Notes under the pieces: generated by a model | What the model was told of the DNA's origin: nothing | The model's input: only the letters and a program-made list of their open reading frames with translations | Databases searched by the model: none | Shown: positions 41,750 through 50,254 of the stretch, piece by piece | How the letters are laid out: each line of letters begins with the position of its first letter | How positions within the stretch are numbered: the stretch's first letter is position 1 | Origin: Paraburkholderia sp. BL21I4N1 | GTDB taxonomy: Bacteria > Pseudomonadota > Gammaproteobacteria > Burkholderiales > Burkholderiaceae | Assembly (NCBI RefSeq): GCF_002973525.1 | Contig: NZ_PVEN01000015.1 | Coordinates: 62,001 to 126,000 of the forward strand | Length of the DNA: 64,000 nucleotides | Reading direction: 5' to 3' | Made by a program: the position numbers and the translations under genes

Positions 41750-42367
41750 ATGTTCAAGAACCGCTTCGCACGCAGCGCGCGTGCCGCTGTGATGGCTTGC
41801 GCGCTCGGCGCCGCGTTGATCGCCGCAGGCTGTGGCAAACAGCCGCCGGCGTTCACGAATCTCGACATCACCGGTAATACGCAATTCGGCAGCAACTTTT
41901 CGTTGCCCGACACGTCCGGCCAGGTTCGCACCATGGCGGACTACAAGGGCAAAGTGGTGGTGCTGTTCTTCGGCTACACGCATTGCCCGGACGTTTGCCC
42001 GACCACCATGGCCGAGCTTTCGCAGGCGCTGCAGCAACTCGGACCGGACGCCGCGAAGCGCGTGCAGGTGCTGTTCGTCACCGTCGATCCCGATCGCGAT
42101 ACGCCGGCGTTGCTGGCGCAATATGTGCCGGCGTTCAACCCGACGTTCGTCGGCTTGCGTCCGGCGGATCAGGCGCAACTCACCAAGATCACGAAAGACT
42201 TCCGCGTCTACTACGCGAAAGTGCCGGGCAAGACGCCGGACAGCTACACGATGGATCACACGGCCGCGAGCTATGTGTTCGATACGGACGGCAAGCTGCG
42301 TCTGTTCGCGCGCGACGGCCAGGGCGCAACGCCTTGGGTACACGATATCAAGCTGCTGCTCGATTAA
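41750..42367 (+). CDS. SCO1/SenC copper chaperone lipoprotein (205 aa)
   Basis: The N-terminus ends ALIAAGC, a lipobox with Cys near residue 28. The thioredoxin-like domain has FFGYTHCPDVCPTTMAEL with the CxxxC copper site, FVTVDPDRDTP, and the copper-binding His in YTMDHTAASYVFD. It delivers copper to CuA of CoxB at the outer face of the inner membrane. It starts nine bases after ctaB. Confidence 0.93.
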   Translation: MFKNRFARSARAAVMACALGAALIAAGCGKQPPAFTNLDITGNTQFGSNFSLPDTSGQVRTMADYKGKVVVLFFGYTHCPDVCPTTMAELSQALQQLGPDAAKRVQVLFVTVDPDRDTPALLAQYVPAFNPTFVGLRPADQAQLTKITKDFRVYYAKVPGKTPDSYTMDHTAASYVFDTDGKLRLFARDGQGATPWVHDIKLLLD

Positions 42368-42381
42368 TGCCGCGATGGAAG

Positions 42382-42408
42382 CGGGCGCATGCCTGAAGCA
42401 TGTGCCCG
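42382..42408 (+). terminator. Hairpin ending the ctaA-ctaB-SCO operon
   Basis: CGGGCGCATGC (42382-42392) pairs with GCATGTGCCCG (42398-42408) with one G-U pair and a five-base loop. Only a short T stretch follows, so it is a moderate terminator, facing the convergent YciI gene. Confidence 0.6.
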
Positions 42409-42513
42409 GTTTCGACTCGGCTCCATGATTGAATTCGCGTCACGTCATCAGACTTCAGCGCCTCGATTCCCGCAGCCTCGACCCGGCTCGCTTCATTCCT
42501 TCCGCCAGACCGC

Positions 42514-42804
42514 TCAAGTCGGCATCGGCAAATTCAAACCCGGCGCCAGCCGCGTCGCCTTGAACTCCGTCACCTCGTAGCGTGCGATCTGCTGCACCGC
42601 GAACGGGTCGCTGGAAAGAATCGCATCCAGTTTTTCACGCTCGACGCCCACCGCCAGAATGATGCCGCCGTCGCGTGGCACCTTCGGCCCGGCCGCGACG
42701 AACACGCCTGCTTCGAACTGCGTTGTCAGAAATGCGCGATGCGCGTCGAGCACGTCGTCGACGCGTTCGAGCGATGCGATATAGCTCAGGTTGATGACGT
42801 ACAT
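42514..42804 (-). CDS. YciI family protein (96 aa)
   Basis: MYVINLSYIASLERVDDVLDAHRAFL and GGIILAVGVEREKLDAIL with the conserved His of AHRAFL are YciI features. The ferredoxin-like fold is found in dimeric proteins of unclear activity. It lies alone on the minus strand between the cox operon and the chemoreceptor. Function unknown. Confidence 0.85.
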   Translation of the reverse strand: MYVINLSYIASLERVDDVLDAHRAFLTTQFEAGVFVAAGPKVPRDGGIILAVGVEREKLDAILSSDPFAVQQIARYEVTEFKATRLAPGLNLPMPT

Positions 42805-43047
42805 GATGGTTCTCTTTTCTGCCAGCCGTCGATTATCGGTCAGCGGACGACTTATTGCGCGCGATCAACTCGGCCGCGTGCGACACCGTGAAGCAATCGG
42901 TTTCCTTACAACATGCCTCAAGTTGGCTGCCTGCCATGCCGTTATCAATGAAGCAATCGTTTGCGGGCAGTCACGGTGATGAACCACGCGCCCGCATTCG
43001 CAAGCTGAAGCAAGCTGAAAACGGATCACACGAGAGAGACCATAACA

Positions 43048-44910
43048 ATGAGCAGGATGAGTTTGAATCGCAAACTGTGGCTGTCGCTCGCACTTGTCTG
43101 GCTGGGTTTGCTCGGCGTCGGGCTATGGAGCGCGGTCGAAACGCGTAGCACGATGCTGGCCGAGCGCAAGGCGGGCATGGTGAATCTCGTCGACGCGGCG
43201 CAAGGCGTCGTGAACGGCTATTACACGCTGTCGCAGGGCGGCAAGATGAGCGAGGCCGACGCGCAGCGCGAAGCGCTCGCCCGTCTCGCGACCATGCGCT
43301 ACGGCGACTCCGGCTATCTGTTCGTGATGGATTCGAAGCCGGTCGTGCTGATGCACCCGACGCTGCCGCAAATGACCGGCAAACCCGTCGGCGATTTCAA
43401 GGACCCGGACGGCAAGCTGCTGTACGTCGCGATCGTCGACGCGGCCAAGGCAAGCGGCCGCGGCTTCGCCGAATATCGCGGACGTCTGCCGCACAGCGAA
43501 ACGGCGGTGCCGAAGATCAGCTACGTGGTGCGTTTCGCGCCGTGGGACTGGAACATCACGAGCGGCGTGTTCATCAAGGATATCGACACCGTCTACTACG
43601 AGACCCTGGCGTTGCACCTGGCCGTCGTGCTGGTGATCGGCGCGATCATCACGCTCGCCATGCTGCTGATTATCCGCAACGTACGTGCGAGCCTCGGCGG
43701 CGAGCCGGATCAGGCGGCGCGGATCGCGGCGAGTATCGCGCAAGGCGATCTGACGCAGGTCGTCGACGTGCGTCCGCAAGACACGACCAGCATGATGGCG
43801 GCGATGCACGGCATGCAGGACCGCTTGCAACGGACCATCGGCGAGATTCGTCGTTCGTCGGAGTCGATCGCCTCGGCGACGCAGCAGATTGCCGCCGGCA
43901 ATAACGATCTGTCGCAGCGCACCGAGCAGCAGGCGGCGTCGTTGCAGGAAACGGCGGCGAGCATGGAAGAGCTGACCGCGACGGTCAAGCAGAACGCCGA
44001 CAACGCGCGGCAGGCGAGCGGGCTCGCGCACAACGCGTCCGAAATCGCGACCCGCGGCAACGACGTGGTAAGCCGCGTAATCGGCACGATGGGCGAGATC
44101 AACGACAGCTCGCGGCAGATCGCGGACATCATCGGCGTGATCGAGGGGATTGCGTTTCAGACCAACATTCTCGCGTTGAATGCGGCGGTGGAAGCCGCGC
44201 GCGCCGGCGAACAGGGGCGTGGTTTCGCGGTCGTCGCGGGCGAAGTGCGCAGCCTCGCGCAGCGCTCCGGCACGGCGGCCAAGGAGATCAAGCAGTTGAT
44301 CGGCGCGTCGGTGGAGCGCGTGCATAACGGCTCGACGCTGGTGCAGCAGGCCGGCACGACGATGGGCGAGATTCTGCAGGCCGTGCAGCGCGTGACCGAC
44401 ATCATGGGCGAAATCGCGGCGGCGTCCGAGGAGCAGAGCACGGGCATCGCGCAGGTCGGCCGTGCTGTCACGCAGATGGATGAAGTCACGCAGCAGAACG
44501 CGGCGCTGGTCGAGCAGGCTGCGGCGGCCGCCGCTTCGTTGCAGGATCAGGCGGGGCGGTTGCGCGATACGGTGAGCGCGTTTCGGGTGAATGGCGGGGC
44601 AGCGGTGGCGGGCACGACATCGGCTGCGACGCGACCGGCGGCGGTCACCTCGCGCGACGTTAAACCGGCAGCGGCGCAAAGCGCTTCGAAGCGGATCAGT
44701 AACGCAAAGGCTTCGACGCGGACTCACGCGTCGGCAGCGGCATCGGTGCAAGTGGAACCGATGCTGTCGGCATCGGCCTCCAGCGTATTGAATGCGACAG
44801 CAGCAAGCGCGAAGCCTGCAGCGAACGCCCGGCCAACACCAGCGCCGATGCGCGTCTCCGCCGAACCGGCAAAGACCGCCTCGTCCGACGAAGACTGGAC
44901 CACGTTCTAA
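43048..44910 (+). CDS. Methyl-accepting chemotaxis protein with Cache sensor (620 aa)
   Basis: Two membrane helices (about residues 8-27 and 190-212) enclose a periplasmic single Cache domain with GDSGYLFVMDSKPVVLMHP and WDWNITSGVFIKDID. A HAMP region and the cytoplasmic coiled-coil follow, with the hairpin tip GIAFQTNILALNAAVEAARA and AVVAGEVRSLAQRSG. A Pro/Ala-rich tail ends DWTTF, similar to the NWETF site for CheR and CheB. The ligand is unknown. No che genes are nearby. Confidence 0.94.
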   Translation: MSRMSLNRKLWLSLALVWLGLLGVGLWSAVETRSTMLAERKAGMVNLVDAAQGVVNGYYTLSQGGKMSEADAQREALARLATMRYGDSGYLFVMDSKPVVLMHPTLPQMTGKPVGDFKDPDGKLLYVAIVDAAKASGRGFAEYRGRLPHSETAVPKISYVVRFAPWDWNITSGVFIKDIDTVYYETLALHLAVVLVIGAIITLAMLLIIRNVRASLGGEPDQAARIAASIAQGDLTQVVDVRPQDTTSMMAAMHGMQDRLQRTIGEIRRSSESIASATQQIAAGNNDLSQRTEQQAASLQETAASMEELTATVKQNADNARQASGLAHNASEIATRGNDVVSRVIGTMGEINDSSRQIADIIGVIEGIAFQTNILALNAAVEAARAGEQGRGFAVVAGEVRSLAQRSGTAAKEIKQLIGASVERVHNGSTLVQQAGTTMGEILQAVQRVTDIMGEIAAASEEQSTGIAQVGRAVTQMDEVTQQNAALVEQAAAAAASLQDQAGRLRDTVSAFRVNGGAAVAGTTSAATRPAAVTSRDVKPAAAQSASKRISNAKASTRTHASAAASVQVEPMLSASASSVLNATAASAKPAANARPTPAPMRVSAEPAKTASSDEDWTTF

Positions 44911-45109
44911 TGTAGCCCAACGCTGCCGCTGCCGATGCATACCTATATGCCATCGTGATATTTCCCATCTCGCCGGGCGTATGAGACCATTTACGGTCCA
45001 GTTGGCGCCGCACTGCCAAAAGCAGCACGCGCGCCAACTTTCACCCGAATCTGACACCGATCAGAGCGTCGATCAGCCCACCTGATCGACTGGAACCAGC
45101 GAGAATCAA

Positions 45110-45922
45110 ATGCAGCGCAGAAACATCCTCAAAGCCCTCTCCGCAGTGATCGCCGGCGCGGCGATCGTGACCAGCGCCGGCGCCCATGCCGACGACAAAG
45201 TCATCAAGGTCGGCACCATCGGCGGCCCGGACGCGCAAATCTGGGAAGTGGTCACCAAAGTCGCGAAGCGCGAAGGCCTCAACGTGAAGGTCGTCGAATT
45301 CAACGACTACGTGCAGCCGAACGCCGCACTCGACGCGGGCGACCTGGACGCGAACAGCTTCCAGCATCAGCCGTACCTCGATAGCCAGGTGAAGCAACGC
45401 GGCTACAAGATCGTCAACGCCGGTCTCACGTACATCTCGCCGCTCGGCATCTATTCGAAGAAGCTGAAGTCGGTGAAGGATCTGCCGCAAGGCGCGAAGG
45501 TCGCGGTGCCGAACGACCCGTCGAACGAAAATCGCGCGCTGCTGTTGCTGCAAGCGCAAGGCGTGATCAAGCTGAAGGCCGGCGCGGGTACCAACGGCAA
45601 TAACGCCACGCCGCTCGACGTCGCCGAGAATTCGAAGAAGATCAAGCTCATCGAACTCGACGCCGCGCAATTGCCGCGTTCGCTGTCGGACGTCGACGCC
45701 GCCGCGATCAACACGAACTTCGCGCTGGCCGCCGGCCTGCAGCCGACCAAAGACGCGATCGCGCTCGAGGACATCCACAGCCCGTACGCGAACCTGATCG
45801 CCGTGCGTGCGCAGGACAAGGACAAGCCGTGGGTGAAGAAGCTGGTCGCTGCGTATCAGTCGGAAGACGTGCGCCAGTTCATCAAGACGCAGTTCAAGGG
45901 TTCGGTGGTGCCGTCGTTCTAA
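45110..45922 (+). CDS. metQ: MetQ/NlpA family methionine-binding protein, orphan (270 aa)
   Basis: The mature part (VIKVGTIGGPDAQIWEVV, ANSFQHQPYLDSQVKQRGY, LGIYSKKLKSV, FALAAGLQP) is MetQ-like and would bind D- or L-methionine in the periplasm. The leader has RRNILK, a Tat-like motif, and a plain signal cleavage site (AHA) with no lipobox Cys, unlike most MetQ proteins. No metN or metI is beside it, so it depends on a transporter elsewhere. Confidence 0.88.
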   Translation: MQRRNILKALSAVIAGAAIVTSAGAHADDKVIKVGTIGGPDAQIWEVVTKVAKREGLNVKVVEFNDYVQPNAALDAGDLDANSFQHQPYLDSQVKQRGYKIVNAGLTYISPLGIYSKKLKSVKDLPQGAKVAVPNDPSNENRALLLLQAQGVIKLKAGAGTNGNNATPLDVAENSKKIKLIELDAAQLPRSLSDVDAAAINTNFALAAGLQPTKDAIALEDIHSPYANLIAVRAQDKDKPWVKKLVAAYQSEDVRQFIKTQFKGSVVPSF

Positions 45923-45979
45923 GCGGCTGACTCACCATGGCGGGTGCGCGCTGACACGGCGCCGCCCGCCAACTCGCTT

Positions 45980-46906
45980 CTACAAGCCCAACTCCCATCG
46001 CTCGATCGTCAGATCCTTGCCGAAGCGGCGCTCCGGCGCTGTGCCGGCGAGCGTAAAACCGGCGCGCTCACACAGGCGCCGTGGCTCGGCAAGCGAAAGC
46101 GCCGTGGTCAGCGTGAGCTTCGTGTAGCCCGCGCGCCGCGCGAAACGCACGCATTCGCCGATCAACTGCGTGCCGATGCCGAGCCGCTGCAAATCCGGCT
46201 CGACCCACAAAAGCCGCACGCCCGCCACCGTCGTCGACACCCCGACGATGCACACCGAACCGACCACCACGCCTTCCTGATCGGCGACCCAGCACATCTC
46301 GCGCAGCGGATCGCCGCGTTGCGTGTAATCCGCGACGACTCGCGCCAGCAGTCCCTCGAACGATCGATCCCAGCCGTATTGCGCCGCAAACCACTGTGCC
46401 TGCCGATGCACGAGCCAGCCGCATTCGCCGGGCCGTGGCTGCCGCAGCAGCACGAGTTCGTGCGATGGCTGGGCGCGCAACAGCCGTTCGATCAGCTTCA
46501 TCGCACCGATCAACTGTTCCTGCGAGAGTGGCGTGAGACCTGCGAGCAGCGCCGATACTTCTTCGATCGCGGCGGTGTCGAGCGGCGCGTAGGCCGCGTG
46601 GCCGTTGTCGGTGAGGGCGATTAGCGACTGTCGCGCATCCGTATCCGACGGGCGCCGCGTAATCAGATTGCGTCGTTCGAAGCTGGTCAGCAGGCGGCTC
46701 AGATAGCCGCTATCGAGACCGAGCGCACGCCCGAGCACCGAGGCCGTTTGCGCACGTCCGCGCGAGAGTTCGTGCAGCACGCGCACTTCCGTCAGCGAAA
46801 ACGCGCTCTTTGCCAGATGCTCATGCAGCGCGCCAATGTGCTGGGTGTAGAAGCGGTTGAAATGGCGGACGGCCTGAGCGCGCCGCAGCGCCTCGGAATC
46901 GGTCAA
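45980..46906 (-). CDS. MarR-GNAT fusion: HTH regulator with acetyltransferase (308 aa)
   Basis: Residues 1-150 form a MarR winged helix (LTEVRVLHELSRG, DSGYLSRLLTSFERRNLI, TDARQSLIALTDNG). Residues 160-308 form a GNAT fold with the acetyl-CoA loop VEPDLQRLGIGTQLIGECV and ERAGFTLAGTAPE. Such fusions are common in proteobacteria; targets are unknown. The start is TTG at 46906, with GGGAG six bases upstream. It is divergent from nagR. Confidence 0.9.
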   Translation of the reverse strand: MTDSEALRRAQAVRHFNRFYTQHIGALHEHLAKSAFSLTEVRVLHELSRGRAQTASVLGRALGLDSGYLSRLLTSFERRNLITRRPSDTDARQSLIALTDNGHAAYAPLDTAAIEEVSALLAGLTPLSQEQLIGAMKLIERLLRAQPSHELVLLRQPRPGECGWLVHRQAQWFAAQYGWDRSFEGLLARVVADYTQRGDPLREMCWVADQEGVVVGSVCIVGVSTTVAGVRLLWVEPDLQRLGIGTQLIGECVRFARRAGYTKLTLTTALSLAEPRRLCERAGFTLAGTAPERRFGKDLTIERWELGL

Positions 46907-47188
46907 ATGCTGCTCCCCGGGGAATTTTTATGGCCTCGTATCCAGCACTATATTGGAACCTCACCCATTAAAAAAGCCGCGCCGACGCCGAGGTAGACGA
47001 ACTGGTATCACACAGGTATCCACCGTGGTTTTCATCAGACCAGTTGCGGTCCGATGTGGGCTCCACCGGTACGCTTTCAGAAGGCTGAATACGGGTAAGT
47101 CCTGGGCGCCGGGACACCCCGTCCGGCACCTTGTCAAACCTCGCAAACGCTTGCTGTATAAGGCTCTCCAGTGGTTCGGACCAGACTG

Positions 47189-47227
47189 ATACCAGTTGAT
47201 TGACTGGTATTATGTTGGTTATATAAT
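47189..47227 (+). promoter_or_regulatory. nagR promoter with embedded operator
   Basis: TTGACT (47200-47205) and TATAAT (47222-47227), 16 bases apart, form a strong sigma-70 promoter. A perfect inverted repeat ATACCAGT/ACTGGTAT (47189-47196 and 47203-47210) overlaps the -35. A GntR-family dimer bound here would block transcription of nagR-nagA-nagF-nagE. A half-site ACTGGTAT also occurs at 47003-47010. The rest of 46907-47278 shows nothing else. Confidence 0.75.
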
Positions 47228-47278
47228 GGGCTCTCATTTTTCGTCGGCCGACTCCCCCACAACGGCCCCCGGAGCCCC

Positions 47279-48013
47279 ATGGAAACTCGCTGGTCCGCAT
47301 TGATGCCTGACGCTCGCAACGTCACGCCGCTCTATTTGCAGCTCGCGCGCAATCTGGCGACGGCGATCCATTGTGGCGTCTGGTCGGCGGGTGAAGCGCT
47401 GCCGTCGGAGCGCACGTTGTCGGACGCGATCGGCGTGTCGCGCATCACCGCGCGCAAGGCGATCGAACTGCTGGTCGAGCAAGGCTTGATCCGGCGTGCT
47501 CGCGGCGCGGGTAGCTTCATCACGCCGCGGGTCGAAGATCCGCTGTCGCGTCTCACCGGTTTCACCAAGAAGATGCAGCAACGTGGTTTCCGGCCGGATT
47601 CGGTGTGGCTCGAGCGCGATATCCGCGCCGCCAATCGGGACGAGCTGGTGCATCTGGGTCTGTCGCCCGGCGCGGCGGTGGCGAGCTTGCGGCGCCTGCG
47701 GCGTGCGGACGGCATCGTGATGGCGGTCGAGCATTCCGCGCTGCCGGCGTCGATCGTGCCCGACCCGCAAGCAATCGGCGTGTCGCTCTACGCGCACCTA
47801 GAACAACGCGGCCAGGCCGTGGTACGCGCGTTGCAGCACTTCCGTGCGGTCAACGCGTCGAGCGAGATCGCTTCGCTGATGGATATCGAACCGCGCTCGG
47901 CGCTGCTGGTCATTACCCGTATCGGCTATAGCGCGGACCAGCGCGCCATCGAACTGACCGACACCTATTGCCGCGACGATTACTACGACTTCGTCGCCGA
48001 GTTGCGAACCTGA
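47279..48013 (+). CDS. nagR: GntR/HutC family regulator NagR (244 aa)
   Basis: The N-terminal winged helix (LPSERTLSDAIGVSRITARKA) and the C-terminal UTRA effector domain (SRLTGFTKKMQQRGFRPDS, YDFVAELRT) match the HutC subfamily. In known NagR/DasR proteins the effector is glucosamine-6-P or GlcNAc-6-P. It is first in the nag operon and next to a palindromic site. GGAG upstream supports the start. Confidence 0.9.
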   Translation: METRWSALMPDARNVTPLYLQLARNLATAIHCGVWSAGEALPSERTLSDAIGVSRITARKAIELLVEQGLIRRARGAGSFITPRVEDPLSRLTGFTKKMQQRGFRPDSVWLERDIRAANRDELVHLGLSPGAAVASLRRLRRADGIVMAVEHSALPASIVPDPQAIGVSLYAHLEQRGQAVVRALQHFRAVNASSEIASLMDIEPRSALLVITRIGYSADQRAIELTDTYCRDDYYDFVAELRT

Positions 48014-48112
48014 CTGGCTGATTTGCCGGCGGGCCGCGAGGCTCACCGGGCGACGCGGCGACACTACGCGCGATTCAGCCACACCCCGTATTACGCCTGA
48101 CCAGAGAGACTC

Positions 48113-49216
48113 ATGCTGACCGGAAACATACTCACCACCGATGGGTGGATTCACGGCACGCTCGAATACGAAAACGGCCGCATCACGGCACTGACCGGCG
48201 CCCGCGTCGATCCGTCGACCAACGACGCGCCGTACATCCTGCCCGGCTTCATCGATCTGCACGTGCATGGCGGCGGCGGTTCCGACGTGATGGAAGCCGG
48301 CGACGCGATCGAAGTGATTGCCCGTACGCATGCGCGCTACGGCACCACCAGCCTGCTCGCCACCACCATGACGGCGCCGCGCGACGAACTGATGAACGTG
48401 GTCGCCGGTCTCGGCAACAACGCGAAAGTCCGTACGCCGGGCGGCGCGCGCGTGCTCGGCGTGCATCTGGAAGGGCCGTACATCAACCCCGGCAAACTCG
48501 GCGCGCAACCGGACGCGGCGGTTTCCGCGGTGATGGAAGAAGTGCTGAAGTATCTGTCGATCGCGCCGATTCGCGTGGTGACGCTCGCGCCGGAAATTGC
48601 CGGCCACATGGAAATCATCTCCGCGATGGCGGCGCGCGGCGTGCGCGTGCAGCTCGGCCATTCGCTGGGCACCTACGACGACGCCGTCGCTGCGCTCAAG
48701 CACGGCGCCTGCGGCTTCACGCATCTGTTCAACGCGATGTCGCCGCTGCATCACCGCAATCCTGGCCTGGTCGGCGCCGCGCTCGCGCACGCCGAATTCG
48801 CCGAAATCATTCCCGATTTGCTGCACGTGCATCCGGGCGCGATCCGCGCCGCGCTGCGCGCGATTCCGCGTCTGTATGTGGTGACGGACAGCACCTCGGC
48901 CACCGGCATGCCCGACGGCGAATACCGCCTCGGCAGCCAGCACGTCACCAAGTGCCTCGGCGGCGTACGCCTTGCCGACGGCACGCTCGCCGGCAGCACG
49001 CTGACCATGGATCAGGCGCTGCGCAATCTCGTCTCGATCGGCTTGCCGATCGCCGATGTATCAAACCGTTTGTCGCGCTACGCCGCCGACTATCTCGGCA
49101 TCGAAGACCGCGGCCGCATCGCGCGCGGCGCGTGGGCCGATGTGGTCGTGTTCGATCGTGAACTGGCGTTGACCGCGACTTACGTCGAAGGAGAAGCAAT
49201 TGTCGAATATGCTTAA
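48113..49216 (+). CDS. nagA: N-acetylglucosamine-6-phosphate deacetylase (367 aa)
   Basis: FIDLHVHGGGGSDVMEAG, LEGPYINPGKLGAQPDAAV, GHSLGTYDDAVAALKHGACG and NAMSPLHHRNPGLVG, with VVTDSTSATGMPDGEYRLG, are NagA motifs of the amidohydrolase fold. They supply the metal-binding His and the catalytic Asp. It converts GlcNAc-6-P to glucosamine-6-P and acetate. Its end overlaps the next gene by 17 bases. Confidence 0.96.
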   Translation: MLTGNILTTDGWIHGTLEYENGRITALTGARVDPSTNDAPYILPGFIDLHVHGGGGSDVMEAGDAIEVIARTHARYGTTSLLATTMTAPRDELMNVVAGLGNNAKVRTPGGARVLGVHLEGPYINPGKLGAQPDAAVSAVMEEVLKYLSIAPIRVVTLAPEIAGHMEIISAMAARGVRVQLGHSLGTYDDAVAALKHGACGFTHLFNAMSPLHHRNPGLVGAALAHAEFAEIIPDLLHVHPGAIRAALRAIPRLYVVTDSTSATGMPDGEYRLGSQHVTKCLGGVRLADGTLAGSTLTMDQALRNLVSIGLPIADVSNRLSRYAADYLGIEDRGRIARGAWADVVVFDRELALTATYVEGEAIVEYA

Positions 49217-50216
49217 AGAGGCGTTGGCGTCCGCTGAAACGGTTGCCGCGCAACTCACGGATACCTCGCGCGTCGAGGCCTTGGCCACGAAGCTCGCGCA
49301 GCAGCCGCGTCACGTCGCGCTCACCGTCGCGCGCGGCAGTTCGGACCATGCGGCGAGCTACTTCGCCAGCCTGACCATGAGCCGCCTCGGCGTGCCGGTC
49401 GCGTCGCTGCCCATGTCGGTCGCGACGCTTCAGCAAGCGCCGCTGCAAGTGCGGGATCAGCTCGCGCTGGCTTTCTCGCAATCGGGCAAGAGCCCGGATC
49501 TGGTCGGCACGATGCAAGCGCTCCGCGCAGCCGGCGCGCTGACGGTAGCCGCCGTGAACGCACCCAGCTCGCCGTTGGCCGACGCGTGCGAATGGCATCT
49601 GCCGCTCGTCGCCGGTCCGGAGTTGAGTGTCGCGGCCACCAAGAGCTACATCGCGATGCTGTCGATCTCCGCGCAACTCGTCGCGCATTGGCAAAAAGAC
49701 GCCGACCTGCTCGCCGCATTGAACACGCTGCCCGAGGCGCTGCAAACGGCGGGCAAGCTCGACTGGACTCAAGCCGTCGACGAATTGCGCGGCGTCGAAC
49801 GCATGATCGTGATCGGCCGTGGTCTGGGTCTCGCGATCGCGCAGGAAGCCGCACTCAAGCTGAAGGAAACCTCCGGCATTCAGGCCGAAGCGTTTTCGAG
49901 CGCGGAAGTGCGTCATGGTCCGATGGAGCTGATCGACCGCGACTATCCGCTGCTGGTGTTCGCGCCGCGCGGACCCGAGCAAACGGGCCTGCTGCAACTC
50001 GCTCGCGACATGCGCGCGCGCGGCGCCAACGTGCTGCTCGCGGCGCCCGCCGACGTGGCGGAAGCCACGCTGCCGCTCGCGACCACCGCTCATGCGGCGC
50101 TCGATCCGATCGCCGCGATCCTGTCCTTTTACGTGATGGCCGCCGGCCTTGCCGCCGCGCGCGGGCGCAATCCCGATGCGCCGCGCCATCTCAACAAAGT
50201 CACCGAAACTCACTGA
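49200..50216 (+). CDS. SIS-domain glucosamine-6-phosphate deaminase-like protein (338 aa)
   Basis: The TTG start has AGGAG six bases upstream; ATG at 49209 is the alternative. Two SIS domains are visible: GSSDHAASYFASLTMSRLG with FSQSGKSPD and ATKSYIAML, then IGRGLGLAIAQEAALKLKE and SSAEVRHGPMELID. This is the isomerase half of GlmS without the glutaminase. In nag operons it replaces NagB and deaminates glucosamine-6-P to fructose-6-P (NagB-II type). The function is inferred from context and family. Confidence 0.9.
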   Translation: MSNMLKEALASAETVAAQLTDTSRVEALATKLAQQPRHVALTVARGSSDHAASYFASLTMSRLGVPVASLPMSVATLQQAPLQVRDQLALAFSQSGKSPDLVGTMQALRAAGALTVAAVNAPSSPLADACEWHLPLVAGPELSVAATKSYIAMLSISAQLVAHWQKDADLLAALNTLPEALQTAGKLDWTQAVDELRGVERMIVIGRGLGLAIAQEAALKLKETSGIQAEAFSSAEVRHGPMELIDRDYPLLVFAPRGPEQTGLLQLARDMRARGANVLLAAPADVAEATLPLATTAHAALDPIAAILSFYVMAAGLAAARGRNPDAPRHLNKVTETH

Positions 50217-50254
50217 CGAGAAATCAGATGCGACGTGTCGAGGAGTCCCGCTTG

